Source: Ceriagrion tenellum
Lineage: Eukaryota; Arthropoda; Insecta; Odonata; Coenagrionidae
Reading direction: 5' to 3'
DNA: 64,000 bases
Assembly: GCA_963169105.1 (NCBI GenBank)
Contig: OY720643.1
Span: forward strand, 26,756,373-26,820,372
Made by a program: the position numbers and the translations under genes
The notes under the pieces: model-generated
What the model was told of the DNA's origin: nothing
Database searches by the model: none
The model's input: only the letters and a program-made list of their open reading frames with translations
In this document: piece after piece, positions 34,880-46,539 of the stretch
How the letters are laid out: each line of letters opens with the position of its first letter
Numbering within the stretch: the stretch's first letter is position 1

Positions 34880-35097
34880 TTAGTAACTTAAATAAAACTT
34901 TTTATACTCCACTATAGCTTTAATAACACTACCCGGGTTTCGACACTTGGTGTCATCTTCAGAATCTTTAGACCTGAAGATGACACGAAGTGTCGAAACC
35001 CGGGTCGTGTTATTAAACCTAAAGTGGAGTATACAAAGTTTCGTTTAAGTTACTACGAATTACTTCCATAATGTCAAGCCTGGAACAATTTCCTTTG
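34880..35097 (+). mobile_element. foldback element L4 with hammerhead-like loop and empty site
   Basis: A 218-bp insertion between TACATTAATT direct repeats (34870-34879 and 35098-35107). The homologous copy B (39712-40480) lacks it: at about 40295-40315 that copy runs directly from the left flank into the right flank. The arms 34882-34962 and 34974-35054 pair over 81 bp with about 7 mismatches, so hammerhead cores lie head-to-head on both strands. A 43-bp tail (35055-35097) separates the right arm from the second target repeat. No ORF. This is the clearest proof of mobility in the family. Confidence 0.88.
34974..35006 (+). ncRNA. hammerhead ribozyme-like motif in L4
   Basis: CTGAAGA (34974-34980), extra U (34981), helix II GACAC-GAA-GTGTC (34982-34994), GAAA (34995-34998), self-complementary helix III CCCGGG (34999-35004), then UC (35005-35006), giving a GUC cleavage triplet. 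All invariant hammerhead core bases are present. Immediate helix I pairing is poor: two pairs, then mismatches. An inverted copy on the minus strand (34930-34962) ends in GUA. Activity untested. Confidence 0.6.
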
Positions 35098-35269
35098 TAC
35101 ATTAATTCTCATAAATTTTATTTAAAACCGAATTCAAACTACCATTAAGTACATATAAAGTAATCAGATAACGATACAGGTGCCGTTCATTAAACCTTTC
35201 AAATTTTATGGGGTTAAAAATACCATTACAAGCTCTTCCTGCCTTCTTAAGCAAAAGAAAATAGTCACC

Positions 35270-36745
35270 GACTCAGAGATTAAACATTCACGGGAAAGGA
35301 TAGGATTGCATCATCGCAGGAAAAAATTGCATTTGATTTCATACTCTCCACATCCAATCATTGTACCCTAAAATCACGTTGGATACCTATTTTTTTTATC
35401 TTGGAGTGGGCAAAAGAATAATATTATCAGAAAATCGTTATCACCAGCTCAGGTGAGACATTTTTATAGTCTAATATGTAGAAGAGAGAGCCTCCGTTTC
35501 TTTAACACTTTACTGCTATGGACGTAATGGTACGTCCTCCCATATTTTCTGAGAAGGATGAAGGACTTACTACGACGTTTATGGAATATCATTTTTGGAC
35601 GACCTCTGGACGTAATGGTATGGCTGCAGTCTTTCTAGTAGACATGAATATGACCACAACGTGCCAAAATAAATGTTAATAGTAAATAAAAGTTCAGTAA
35701 TATAGATTTTAGAGTATCTTCTTCCACAATCCAGGTTAGTGTGTAATATCCTTAGTTTTTCTGGGGGGACCTTCAATTTAAAGCCCAGCATGCAAACTGT
35801 TAACACGACAGCACACATTTTTATCAATAGCAATTTCAATGCTCATAACAAAGCTCCAAGGTTTGCGAAACAAAAAAATATTAACGCTCACAAAACCTTC
35901 AGAGAAACGATTCTAATAATGACATCTAAAAGCGTGGACATTTTCTACGTCACCGAAACAGATAATCTTCAACCCGAATGTTAGCCGTTTAGTGAGTGAA
36001 CATCATATTTAAATATGAAATTGTACACTCTGTCCTAAAGACTATACTTCTCATCACTTAATTTATTTCTAAATCCGCCACATACCTATATACTGCTCGT
36101 GGACGGTAGTGAGATGACTAAGGATCCATGATGCTGAAATAAATAAGAGCCTTTCCATATCTTTAACCGCTAAAATTAGATACAATCGTACTAGTTGGCA
36201 TCGGGATGCACTCCATTATTAATAATAACAAGTCACCTTTCATTAAAATGTGTAACAATTATGCGCTTCCACTAAATGATTCCTTAATTAATTTTGTTGG
36301 AGATTAATAATAAATTTTCACACTCGCACCAGAGATCCCTTTTAAATGATGAGGATCCCGAAGTTCACAGAATTACGCAGCACAAAAAGTGCTATAAATT
36401 AAAGAATATTACAGAAGATCACATATTAAAGGAAAGAATTACCGATTTTGAGAATGTGCCATAACTCAAGAGTCATCACCGACCATAATTACGGTAAGTC
36501 AGATAAGAAAAGCACTCATCCCAGTTTTGGCACCGAGATAAAACCCAATACCGTAGCGTCAGCACAATTTTGTTCGATTTCCAGCCACTAATTGCCTGGT
36601 CGATGAAGGAGGAGAGGAGGGGGACGAGCTTAAGGGGTAAAGGAGAGAGAAATATTTCATTTATTCATTCAATTTGCGCCAAATGTATGGCTTGAGGCTA
36701 ATTCTAGTCTCTTTCGCAAAAAAACGTCGGGCTGGTGACGGAGTC
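35270..36745. other. no feature recognised
   Basis: AT-rich; frames without recognisable domains. Confidence 0.45.
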
Positions 36746-36749
36746 ACTC

Positions 36750-37030
36750 ACTGCGTTTACCAATCGAACTCAGATCGATTTAGCCGGTTCAGCTCGGTAT
36801 GGTAAACGTAACGGACTAGTGGGATCGGTATGAGAAGCGGGCTAATTCGGCCCGATTTCTCTCCCAGTAGGATATTTCAAATCGATATGAACCGTTCAAA
36901 TCGATATGAACCGATTCAATCAATATTTCAATCGATTTCGCATTGATAAACCAGGCTATCCGAGTAGGCTGGCTTAGAATGTTCCGATCGGTCCAAGAAT
37001 ATATCGATCTGAGTATCATTGTTGGCGTTA
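36750..37030. repeat. ATCGAT-rich segment with 19-bp tandem repeat
   Basis: TTCAAATCGATATGAACCG occurs twice in tandem (36876-36894 and 36895-36913), surrounded by many ATCGAT/CCGATT words. GCGTTTACC (36754) and GGTAAACG (36801) form a small inverted pair. The dense short motif resembles the subterminal region of a DNA transposon, but no ends were found. Confidence 0.4.
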
Positions 37031-37139
37031 GTTGTTAAAATAAACTCTCGACACCGAAAGTGTAGTATATATCGTTGAAAAATGAGAGGATATTTGGAAA
37101 TAGACACAATAGTTGATAATTTTGGATCTGACATTACAG

Positions 37140-38510
37140 AGGGAACGTCGTAAAAAGTGGAATTTTTCTAAAAATATAAATTACATGAAGCTTTACCAAC
37201 CGAACAAAGAATGTTACACAAGGTCAAAAAATGCGCGGATGAGGATGAGAGTTCCGTTTGGCAGGTCGCACATAATGCACGTGGGGCGATGAAGCGGGAA
37301 AAAATTTCAGTAATGCGATGTTTCCGTCACCTGAATCAGACGAGATTGACAAAAATAGAATGGTTAATGGAATTTGAGCCCTAAAATTAATAATTCACAT
37401 ATATGAGATTAATGGAATTGAAGGAGAGATTCAGGAAAGCAGTATTATTGCCTGGAGGAAAATGGAATTTATAGAGGCTCAATACTACGTTACAGCAACA
37501 ATATTTTAATTGGGATGATTTTTCCGTGTAAATACATACCAAACCTTCTGAACAAAAAGGTTTTGAACAACATGGAATAACTTAGTACAGAACTAGGTTT
37601 GCATCATTGATAGCTGTAACAACTTGCGCATAATTAATTTGATGGCACTAATAACTTATGGCTGAGAAGTTGGAATGGGAAATGTATAGAAGAGTAGTTC
37701 GTAAAATATTTAAAAACGTGGCTTTCGTCTAAAGAATATAAGCCATATAACGTTGAGTAGCAAAAAAGCTCTCATGTAGGACGCCGTTTCGACAGACTAG
37801 GAGTTTTCCAGTTTGCGTACCCCTAAAAGTAAACTACCTATTTTATACGCATACTAACCCTTATACCCCTGCACCTCAATAACCGCTCACTAATTAATTT
37901 TGATTACTTTAAACAATTGATTATCGCTCATAACGCAAATCTTATAAATTTGACGTGCATTAAACACAAACCCATAGTAATGGAAGGGCATACAGATTAA
38001 CTTAAAAGATCGAAATATGAACCGACTTGGATTTCAAACGGGAGCTGCCCAAAGTGAAACGTATATTAAGAAATAAAAATTGATGTTTATCGTACACGAA
38101 AGAACTGATAAATTCAATCTCTTAAGTACGCGTGGTAAGAGCAGGAGAGTGCAGGAAGGGACAGTGATTCGAGGATTGATGTTATCCAAGGCAGGATGAG
38201 AGAAGACACACTCCGCCTTCACCTCCAAAGACTACATACAGGAGATGAAATGCACTCACAAGCACGGCGAGTAACTGAGCGAGGCGAGGGATAAAAGCAT
38301 ATGAGGCACGCTAGGAGCAAAAGGCGGCGTTAGTTACGCCCCGCGTGTATCCAGGCGCTGCCAATGGACGATACAGTTGAGTGAAGAAGAGCGTTGGCTA
38401 CAGAGAGGTGTTTGATACCATTTCGTCCTGGATAACGTCACGAAAGCCTGAATGCACCGGCTAAAATCCCGTGTAAAGGAAAAAAACTCCATGTTGTAAC
38501 AGAATCAGCT
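37140..38510. other. mostly featureless, CpG-richer at 38240-38450
   Basis: No gene recognised. A CpG-containing patch at about 38255-38420 has no open frame of note. Confidence 0.4.
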
Positions 38511-38516
38511 TCTTCG

Positions 38517-38630
38517 TTACCTCTTTCGGCGACTTCTTTCTAACGTCATGCCTCTGAAATGTTGCAGGTTATCCATTTCCTCTGCAGAAACATTCCATTC
38601 ACCACGGATTTCTATGACCGTATTTCTCAT
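38517..38630 (-). CDS. short unrecognised 37-codon frame
   Basis: An ATG-initiated minus-strand frame with protein-like composition, containing TVIEIRGEWNVSAEEMDNLQ and a basic RSRRKR end. The stop overlaps GTAACG, so a splice donor (AG|GTAACG) could also end an exon here. No family recognised; chance, a transposon scrap or an exon are all possible. Confidence 0.15.
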   Translation of the reverse strand: MRNTVIEIRGEWNVSAEEMDNLQHFRGMTLERSRRKR

Positions 38631-38639
38631 GATTAAACT

Positions 38640-39310
38640 TAACGTAGACTCTTGACAGATTTACCGAACGAATTATACAATACTTCATATTACTTAGCCT
38701 TCTCATTAAGTTTAGTATTATTTAATTTAAGACAAATAGTCGATTTCGTTTTTCTCTCTAAATATTGGTAAGTTGAGGTCTGTTGCCACGAAACTTTCAA
38801 ATCTGGGGCGTACCTAAAGGGATAGTACTTCAACCTGTGCCATTCTCCACAAACCTCATTTATCTTACCAAAAATATTAATTACTGAATAAAAATGCTTA
38901 ACGCGGACGATTTGGCAATTAACCGACCTTGATTTCCTCATCACCTGGCTAAGATATTTCCGTCACTCTTTTCATCATGCCCTAAACGCCCTACAATCGT
39001 TTTTTCTGCCTTCTCCATATCGCCGCCATTAAGCTCCTCTCCCTTCTTGCTCTAGGTATTCTCATTTTCCACATTCATCTTCCTCATCATCCAGCGTATC
39101 ATGTACATTCAATCAAAAGCAAATATCTCATAGGCCTTTTTTCCTCTTTAAAGAAAATATATCAGATAAAGGGCACTGTAAAGACACCTGATCATAAACA
39201 GAATGTGAATAATAGGGCTCCGTTGAATACGGAATCCCCACAATGTTACAATTTACGATAAGGCTCCAATGCTCACATAGTGACTCCAATTCAGGTTACG
39301 CCTGCGACAG
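38640..39310. other. no feature recognised
   Basis: Nothing identified apart from short frames. Confidence 0.4.
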
Positions 39311-39319
39311 CAGATTGGA

Positions 39320-39440
39320 TTGTTAAACAATGTTCATGAAATACAATGACATTGCCATGAGAAAAAACCGGGAATCGAACCACGGACCTTCGGCTTTCCG
39401 GGCTAATACGCAGGCCACTCCGCTATCCTGGCTTCCTAAT
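39320..39440 (-). mobile_element. tRNA-derived SINE, family S2 (copy 1)
   Basis: On the minus strand: GCCAGGATAGCGGAGTGGCC (A box), GCGTATTAGCCCGGAAAGCC, then the good B box GGTTCGATTCC (39371-39381), followed by the S2 body beginning TTTTTTCTCATGGCAATGTC and ending near 39322 in ATTTCAT. tRNA-derived, but with a non-tRNA body. Confidence 0.72.
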
Positions 39441-39589
39441 CCACATCGCAATTTAGAAGGATGCGTAGGAACTAGTTGCTAAGCCCATGTGGTATATCGA
39501 AGACGGAAACGCAAGGGAGAATGTAATTAAATGGAGCCGCAGCATGAGGACTGTATTCTACATCAACACTAGAGCCGCTCTTGGCTCTG

Positions 39590-39712
39590 TATGCAATGTA
39601 TTCAGGCCTGCATCGAATACGGCGGTGAAATGCAATGAAATTACCATAAGAAAAAATCGGCCTGGATAGGGAATCGAACCACGGACCTTCGGCTTTTCGG
39701 ACCAAGAGTGGT
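39590..39712 (-). mobile_element. tRNA-derived SINE, family S2 (copy 2)
   Basis: Same B box (GGTTCGATTCC at about 39669-39679) and body as the first S2 copy, but with an extra TATCCAGGCC segment and a longer 3' body reaching TTCGATGCAGGCCTGAATAC (about 39600-39620). The head is truncated where the D repeat begins. Confidence 0.68.
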
Positions 39713-40480
39713 CTGTGAAACATGACAGCAAAAAATTCCCGTCCTTGATCATTAATTCATGTGCCACTGGCTCCATTACGAGAAAATGAGTTTCTACTGT
39801 TTCAAATTTAATTATTGATGCTTCAGTAAAATATGAAATGACAAAATTGCTTGCAGCATCCAGTATAATATTTATAGGTATAATTTCATTTTGAAAATTA
39901 AGAAATAATTAAAACTTCATCCCTCTGTCGGGAAAATGTAAAAAAATAACAACTTGAGTGAAATTCACAGAGGAAAAATCATTCGCCTTGACGGGATGGA
40001 ACCCAGAACCCTCGATTATGGGCAGATCTAGCCAATTAAGCTACCCAGGCGATAGGCAATGCGGTCATTAGCGGGTGACTCCGTTGAAGTTACTGCGCGA
40101 CAAGTTACGTGGTCCTTTGAAAATAATAACAAGATGAAAAATTACACTTTTACATTTAAGCACCTTTCCTTAATCATTTGCCCATAATGATCATGGTTGA
40201 AGAATAAGCCCACGGCATCCCATTCTTCATTGAGATAAGAAACCGAAGTTTATGGGCATACCATTATTTTTCGATAGTATACTCAAAATTAAATATATTA
40301 GTTCTCATACTTTCTATTTGAAACCGGATTTAAACTACAATGAAGAACAGAAAGTAATCAGAAAACGATACAGGTACCGACAATCACTGCCAAGATTTCC
40401 AAGTTTATAGGCTTCAAAATGGTATTTCAACTTACAAGTTCTTTCTGCCTTCTTAAGCAATAATGAACACAGTCACTTCC
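39712..40480 (+). repeat. dispersed repeat D, copy B (interrupted by SINE)
   Basis: Homologous to 34466-35268. It lacks the L4 foldback at about 40300 but carries an S1 SINE at 39953-40124 that copy A lacks. The two copies therefore time both insertions after the D duplication. Confidence 0.8.
39953..40124 (-). mobile_element. tRNA-derived SINE, family S1 (copy 2)
   Basis: A 172-bp insertion in repeat D, flanked by AATAACAA at 39945-39952 and 40125-40132 (8-bp target duplication) and absent from the homologous site near 34690. On the minus strand it contains GCCTGGGTAGCTTAATTGGC (A-box region), an anticodon-region TCTGCCCATAATCGAGGG, the B-box-like GGGTTCCATCCC and a TTTTTCCTCTGTGAA end. Confidence 0.8.
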
Positions 40481-40519
40481 AGTAGTCATATTATAGGGTT
40501 TAAAAGGTGCCCAGAAAAA

Positions 40520-40582
40520 TTGAAATTTCATTGTATTTCAACGTCGTATTCGCGGCAGGCCTGAATACTTTGCATAATTTTA
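40520..40582 (+). mobile_element. SINE S2 body fragment
   Basis: TTCATTGTATTTCAACGTCG, then TATTCGCGGCAGGCCTGAAT, is the reverse complement of the S2 body at about 39593-39650. The tRNA-like head is absent (5'-truncated). Confidence 0.65.
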
Positions 40583-40829
40583 CTGAAAGTCATTCTTCAC
40601 TTACACTCTACAGGTAAATGACGCCAGCCTTCCTCAGTCATTATTTCTCATTTACTCAGAAGCGTCACTTGAGGCCGCAACTTCACCATTGGAATGGAAC
40701 GAGTCAGTGGTAGAAGTATAATAATTACGTACCACCCTGGGAAAAAGCGAAGTATGAATACACGTCTCATGGTTTCCATAGTGCGGTAATCCGCTCAGTA
40801 CTCGCCAACAAGAATTCTTGTTTTCTTTT

Positions 40830-41115
40830 CTCACTCAAGAGGTTCGTTCGTGTTTGGCTAGTGACTTCACAACATTTCGATCGAGAGTCAAACGCCAACG
40901 TGGCTCTGATTCAAGTTCCGACTGCTTAATAAGCACTCGGGAGTTTGCGGGCCGAAACCAAAAGCCTCTCACGTGCCCGTCAAGTTTCCAGGTCAATGGC
41001 AAGAGAGGGAAACGTCACTTATGACACGTGGCAAAGCTTTCCCGAAGTTCAAAAGCGAATTCCACCGCTGCAGACGCAGGACGCCAAGGTGAATCTCTCG
41101 AAAGCTAGAACCGCA
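40830..41115. other. GC/CpG-rich patch
   Basis: Moderately CpG-rich with two overlapping plus-strand frames of 65-68 codons. No domain recognised. Confidence 0.35.
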
Positions 41116-41119
41116 CATG

Positions 41120-43080
41120 TATGCCCAGTTCTTTTAAGTTAACTTTATCGCTAACTTGATGCTTCTCTATCGATAACTGAGAGCTCGGATTTTGTAAATG
41201 AAAACAGCCTGTCCGTCAGTTTATGTGAGCGTCAGTGACGGGGGAATGTATTGACTTTGGTTTTCATAACTGGAAAGTATTTAACCAAGATTTAAAAAAT
41301 AGGGCTAGAATAACTTACACATCAGCACCAAAATAATTCCATTATAGCCGTTTTAAAGCCCAATTTGTCCAAAAATTTAAGTTTTGCAGTTATTTTTTTA
41401 GCAATAACTACTTATCTCAGAGAATTAAATTCAAGGCCATTTATTGACGTAAATATTTAATATAGGCATAACTAATGTATGCCTGAAATTTTCCGATGCC
41501 AGTAAAAAATTTTTGCAATTAATTTATACATATATATATTTTAATGCAAGTAAACCAAGAATTAGACCGGAAAATTTTTCAAATGACTGCCATTAAATTA
41601 ACTCTACAAATGGTTTACTAATTTTTAATTTTAAGTTTCATTGAAGTAGCTTATTTTCACCAGATGTGAAATTATTTAGAATATATTAATATACAAAAAT
41701 ATAACTTTCATGCAGATAAAATAGAGTTTCTACCTTAAGAGAGGACGCTGCTAAATCTTGATTCTGAGGACAATTTTAAAATAAAAAAGTAGAGGAGCAG
41801 CGTCTTGTTGGGTAATTACGCAGAGGATTTTTTAAAAATACGTAAAAACCACGGCCGCCTTCTCAGGTGGAGGGCAACTGCTGATGAAGAACCTTTTAAT
41901 ACGCCAGCAAACGTTCTGGTAAATATAATAGGCGCTAAATCAATGTCACTACGAATGTTTCACACAGGTAGTTGGTTAAACTATAATTGGGCACCAACTG
42001 ACCACTCAGGTAATTTTCAGGCGTCAAATAAATACAAAAAACTATCATTAGGGGTTAACTTTAGTCTGCGGAAGAAAGGACATATTACTGTTGAACCTAA
42101 ATGTGATAAGCTAAATGCAGTCAGAGATACTCGACAGGGTCGATTACTACACCCATGGGAATATTCCTGCTAATCGAATTCTTGACTCACTTGAAAGAAG
42201 TGATAAAGAATAGAATGGTTGAAATTAGCAAAGGTCCAATTCTTATAGCCCAAGGAATGGCATCAAAGTTGCAGGGTTGAAATTTCATGATAACGATGAT
42301 CTTCAGAGATAAAAAACGTCGGGAACAGTAACTAGGTAGTAGATCAAAATACTTAGTTTGGGAATGAATCATCACAGTCTATTATGCATGGATTTGAGAA
42401 ATGCTATGCATCCAACATTATGAACAGTCAGGAAGACGATGGGTCTTGGAGGAAGAACGTACCGGCATTGATTCGAAGATAAACCCATGAAAGAGATGAG
42501 ATTTTTGTCTGGGCTCCATTCCCCTCATATGCCACTTACTCTCTCGCACATACAATTCGATCCATTCTTTTTCATGTCGAAAGGAAGAATTCCGTGCGGC
42601 ATACACATTAAAGGTTAGCAGGTGTCACGTGCCTACATCGTGAAATGGACATAAGCATAGTCTGAGAGACTTATTTCCTCATCATATGCGAATATTTTGG
42701 GAGATTATTGAGAAAAAAAATGGAGTATTAGCTCATGACTTCTCTCACTGCCGTCTGGCGGTCTTTCATCGCAGGGGATGCATATATACACTAAGTCTGG
42801 ATTGAGGAAAAAACAAATAAAAACTTGCAAAACTTTTGATTAACATCAAAATACGCGTTATTAACGTGAAACAGGGAATATGGCGTAAAAATGCCCGCTT
42901 TCGCAAATGAAAATAATGAGTATCCAGTTATGGTATTAACAACGTTTTTGCCGATGAAAAGTTTAAAGGCTCGACACAAAAAGTTTTTGTTGAAAGAAAT
43001 GTAATGAAAAATTGTACTCATTAACTAACTACGAAATATTGAGACTATATCATCAATAAACTATCTAAGACAGATTTTAA
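41120..43080. other. no feature recognised; one 122-codon frame
   Basis: A plus-strand frame at 41805-42173 has mixed composition (segments such as NVLVNIIGAKSMSLRMFHTG) but no recognised family. It may be a decayed transposon ORF. The remainder is AT-rich. Confidence 0.3.
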
Positions 43081-43084
43081 GCTA

Positions 43085-43210
43085 TCCGGGGCAAGCCACG
43101 GAGTTCCACTTTTACGGAGTCACCAGCAATGCACAATTGTGCGATATTCCACAAAGAAAAAATCCCGGTCAAGGCGGATGATTTTTTCTTTGTGGAATTT
43201 CACACAAAAA
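43085..43210 (+). mobile_element. SINE S1 remnant with internal deletion
   Basis: ACGGAGTCACC (43114-43124), CCACAAAGAAAAAAT, CCGGTCAAGGCGGATGATTT and TTTCTTTGTGGAATTTCAC reproduce the S1 head and tail in order, but the tRNA-like middle is missing. Complementary ends (CCACAAAGAAAAAAT...ATTTTTTCTTTGTGG) now form a hairpin. Confidence 0.6.
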
Positions 43211-43303
43211 TATCAAAGATTTCATAACTTATTAAATAAATTTTACAATAAAACAGGAGAAATATTTATGCTTTAGATTTTAGACTAGGTATCACAAAAT
43301 AAG

Positions 43304-43377
43304 AAATCGTGCAATTTCCAAGAAAATACAATGTAATTTCCTCCGTATCGAATATGTTGTGGAAAATTGCACGATTT
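43304..43377. repeat. 74-nt inverted repeat
   Basis: AAATCGTGCAATTTCCA (43304-43320) pairs with TGGAAAATTGCACGATTT (43360-43377), with one extra A, around a 39-nt loop. The loop has no hammerhead core. Its relation to other elements is unknown. Confidence 0.7.
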
Positions 43378-43379
43378 AA

Positions 43380-44045
43380 AACTTCTTACTGTACAGCTTC
43401 CACTCCCAAGGATATTCGTCTTTTATCAGAAAAGAAGCTTTATCTGAGAAATGGCACAACAATCTACCGGAAATATATATTTTTGATCCGAAAACAGAAT
43501 AAACCTTGTCTTATTGCAAAACTTGATTTTGCCTCTCGACATCTTTCCCCCACTTTGAAACTTGAAAATGTAAGAACAACCTTATATCATTAAACATCCG
43601 CAAAGAATGATTAATTATCCCCTCCAGAGTCTAAAGGATCGTAATAAATTAGATGAATTCTTCTCCAGTATCAATTTTTTGGAAGACTATAACAAAAAGT
43701 CTAGCTACTTACTAGAATACCAATAACAATTGTAATAGTAATAAATAAAGAAATACGATTGATCTAGACATCACCTGTGAAGAGAGGATTATTGAAATAA
43801 GGGAAAACAGATTAACTATCGTCATGTTTAAATAAAAATTGTATGATCAATCATGGTTGAACTTGAGCAAGGAAAAAAATTCTTTGGAGTCAACAATGAA
43901 AATATTCAGAAAAACAAAAAAAAACTATTGCTATTAATATAGCAGGTGAAACATGCATTCATTCAGGCATCTTGTCCGCGTCCATTTTTAGGGCATTCGC
44001 AATGCCTGGTCGCGAGAACAGGGATTTATGGTAAAAACTGAAGTT
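43380..44045. other. AT-rich stretch, no feature recognised
   Basis: A 94-codon plus-strand frame (43309-43593) overlaps the hairpin and has no recognised domain. Confidence 0.4.
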
Positions 44046-44049
44046 CCAA

Positions 44050-44830
44050 TTGAAAATAAATAAATGCAAAAGAATGCTATGGGAAACACGACAGGTGCAA
44101 ACAACAGACAAGTCCGCGACTACCGGAGCGTGCATTCCAGCGCTCGCTTATGAGACCAAAACGAGAAAATTTGGTTCACCGATCGCATGTTCCCGCACTT
44201 CGTTCCCGAATCCACGGCGAAGCACTTTGATTGGAGGAGACTTCGACGGTCGCCCCACTGCGATTCAAACGCCGCCTGGTGGTCAGCTAGGAAAGATCCT
44301 CTTTGAAATCCGACGCAATCCCCCTCCCTCCCCCCCCTTCGCCCAAAATTTCATTTTATTTATAACTCGACCGCGGACGGTTTGTTTCGTTTCAATTCGA
44401 ATCTCCATTCGTCAACGCTCCAGATGTCCAGCGCCGTCCCAGCTTTTGGGTTTACGGCGCGCGAAATAAAAAGAAGTATCCGCAGTCCTCGGCCATGGTC
44501 CCCGCGTTTAAATAGGTGCATGCATTTATAAAACTACAACCCTCAACATGCTCACCCTGGAGTGACTCCCACTTACGGCGTGTTCAGAGCTTTGCTCGAC
44601 ACCACCCCTATCCTGCCAAAGCCCGTACCAGGTCACAGAGTTTCAACGCAAAAAGAACGTTCGCAGTGCAACTCGTTTCCTGCTTTTTTCCGATTCCATT
44701 TGCATTAATTTCTGAAACTTTTTGACGTCTCCCTTTGCGGAGTGCCACGCGGGAAATACGCCGATCTTCCGTGGATTAGATTCGAGATGGCATTCGGTTG
44801 GGAGACGGTGGGTGAGTCAGTCTATTCGCA
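44050..44830. other. GC/CpG-rich island
   Basis: One of the largest CpG-rich segments of the window. A 139-codon plus-strand frame (44050-44469) is composition-driven (Arg/Pro/Ser/Thr) with no known domain. Confidence 0.42.
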
Positions 44831-44839
44831 GGGGAACGA

Positions 44840-46535
44840 CTCTAATAACGAATCCAGTCTTCGCAAAGAGAACCGGAGTTACGATTGATTTCCATTGAAT
44901 AATTACAAACAACAAGTGAGATGTAAAGAGCAGGTATTCACATTTAATTTCAAGAGGATTTGAACAATTTAGTACCTACTGAAAGTGTTCAAGGAACAAA
45001 GATGTATGTGACGACGTTAAAAAATTCGCAGATAAATGGGAAAAGTGTAACATGATTAGGAATGATTCTTATGCACTGATTTTGCCTACTCCTCCAATGT
45101 TAACAAGAAAATAACCGACTAACTAAATATTCGCATTGAACACACCTATATGGAAGATAATGACGGAGGAATATTTGGGCACGGAGGCGGAGAACTCCGA
45201 CTCGGTTAATAAATTATTTCATCCTGCAGTAAATGAGACAAGACACATTTTCAATGGTGATTAAAATACTTCATACTTTCTTACGCATAGATATTATTTC
45301 ACAACCACCAGGTTCGAAGTTTCCACGTTTTCTAAAGTAATGCATAATGCATTAAATGTTTTTATGGCCATCAATCTAATAAACTTCCACAATTGAAATT
45401 TACCAACGATCTTATTAAATTATAAAACATATGTTTGCATGGTCGCGTAAAGTCACGAATCTTGTCTAACAACTATAAAAACAACAAAAGATCCAGCCGC
45501 TTTGGGTTATCACAATTTTAAGTTACATCCTTCTTTATTATTCTTGAGATCCATTGCTTTTGGCGATACAGCATTCGCTTTTCTTCATTGAAGCGAAAAT
45601 AGTAAAAGGCAATTTAAGATCCTATCAGGACTTGGAATATGACTTTATAGGATTAATTTCTGCAATGTAGATCAACCAGGTCCATTGTAAATTACTCAGA
45701 AAGTCTATTGAAATAATTTCACCTATAAATTATACTCAGCATACTTATTATGGCTTTTTATTATACCATTAGCATTTCGGTCTTCTTTTATAAATGTCAG
45801 TTTCTTTGAGTTAATTAATTTCTTAACAACGAGACTTGCACTAAATATAGCCAATGAAACCCGCAGATTGATTATTAATTGCATGAAAATGCACGAAATA
45901 TCCTTTTCCACCGATGAAAATATTTGAACTTCTTGATGGGGAAAAGAAAAATGACAAAACTTCAGTCCCTTTTTGGGCCATTATAGCTTCATCAAATACA
46001 TTCATTGGGCTTCACCACTTATTCCCTTACGACTAGCTTGTATCGTTCCAAATTTGAGGAGTACTGCCCAACCATGACTATTTACACCACCTGGTTTTCG
46101 TTTATTTAGTATTTAAACAATATTTCACCACTTTGATTGTTTAATTATAGATTAATTACTTTCTAAGATGAGATAAATACCTTTTAAAATAACAGTTTAC
46201 AAACTAGATACACTTTAAACATAAAATGTACTTTTTTGATGCGTACAATCTCCTTGAAATCGACAGAATAAGTGGGAATAGAAATCATCAACCTTAAGGA
46301 AAACATTGTATACAGTAGTACCAAGGAAATAAGAGCTACCTCCATTCATATAACCTAAAGTCTATTCATTATACTTTGATTCAAACATATCATTGGAGAC
46401 ACAATGACATTGAGTGTAACTACTGTTTACTAATAAGCAAAGAGTAATGCGCAATGTGCGGCGTGCACCCTCCGGGAATGGTGCCAGAGTAGTGTCCCCT
46501 ACGAGAGGACAATTGAGATTTTTGGCCTGACTCAA
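44840..46535. other. AT-rich stretch, no feature recognised
   Basis: No repeat partner or coding motif found. Confidence 0.45.
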
Positions 46536-46539
46536 GCCA

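Larger units (their letters stand above)
34466..35268 (+). repeat. dispersed repeat D, copy A (interrupted by L4)
   Basis: Apart from the L4 insertion (34880-35097), this aligns along its length with 39712-40480. Shared landmarks include GCCACTGGCTCC, TACGAGAAAAT, TTCATTGAGATAAGAAACCG, CATACCATTATTT, GTAATCAGA(T/A)AACGATACAGG and CTGCCTTCTTAAGCAA. Identity is perhaps 80 percent. No protein was recognised. It is probably a fragment of an unidentified transposon; its ends are not defined by inverted repeats or target duplications. Confidence 0.8.

Noticed and set aside
37775..37800. Another hammerhead core (minus-strand GTCGAAACGGCGTC)
   Set aside because: No CUGANGA box, no paired helix II and no flanking foldback arms.
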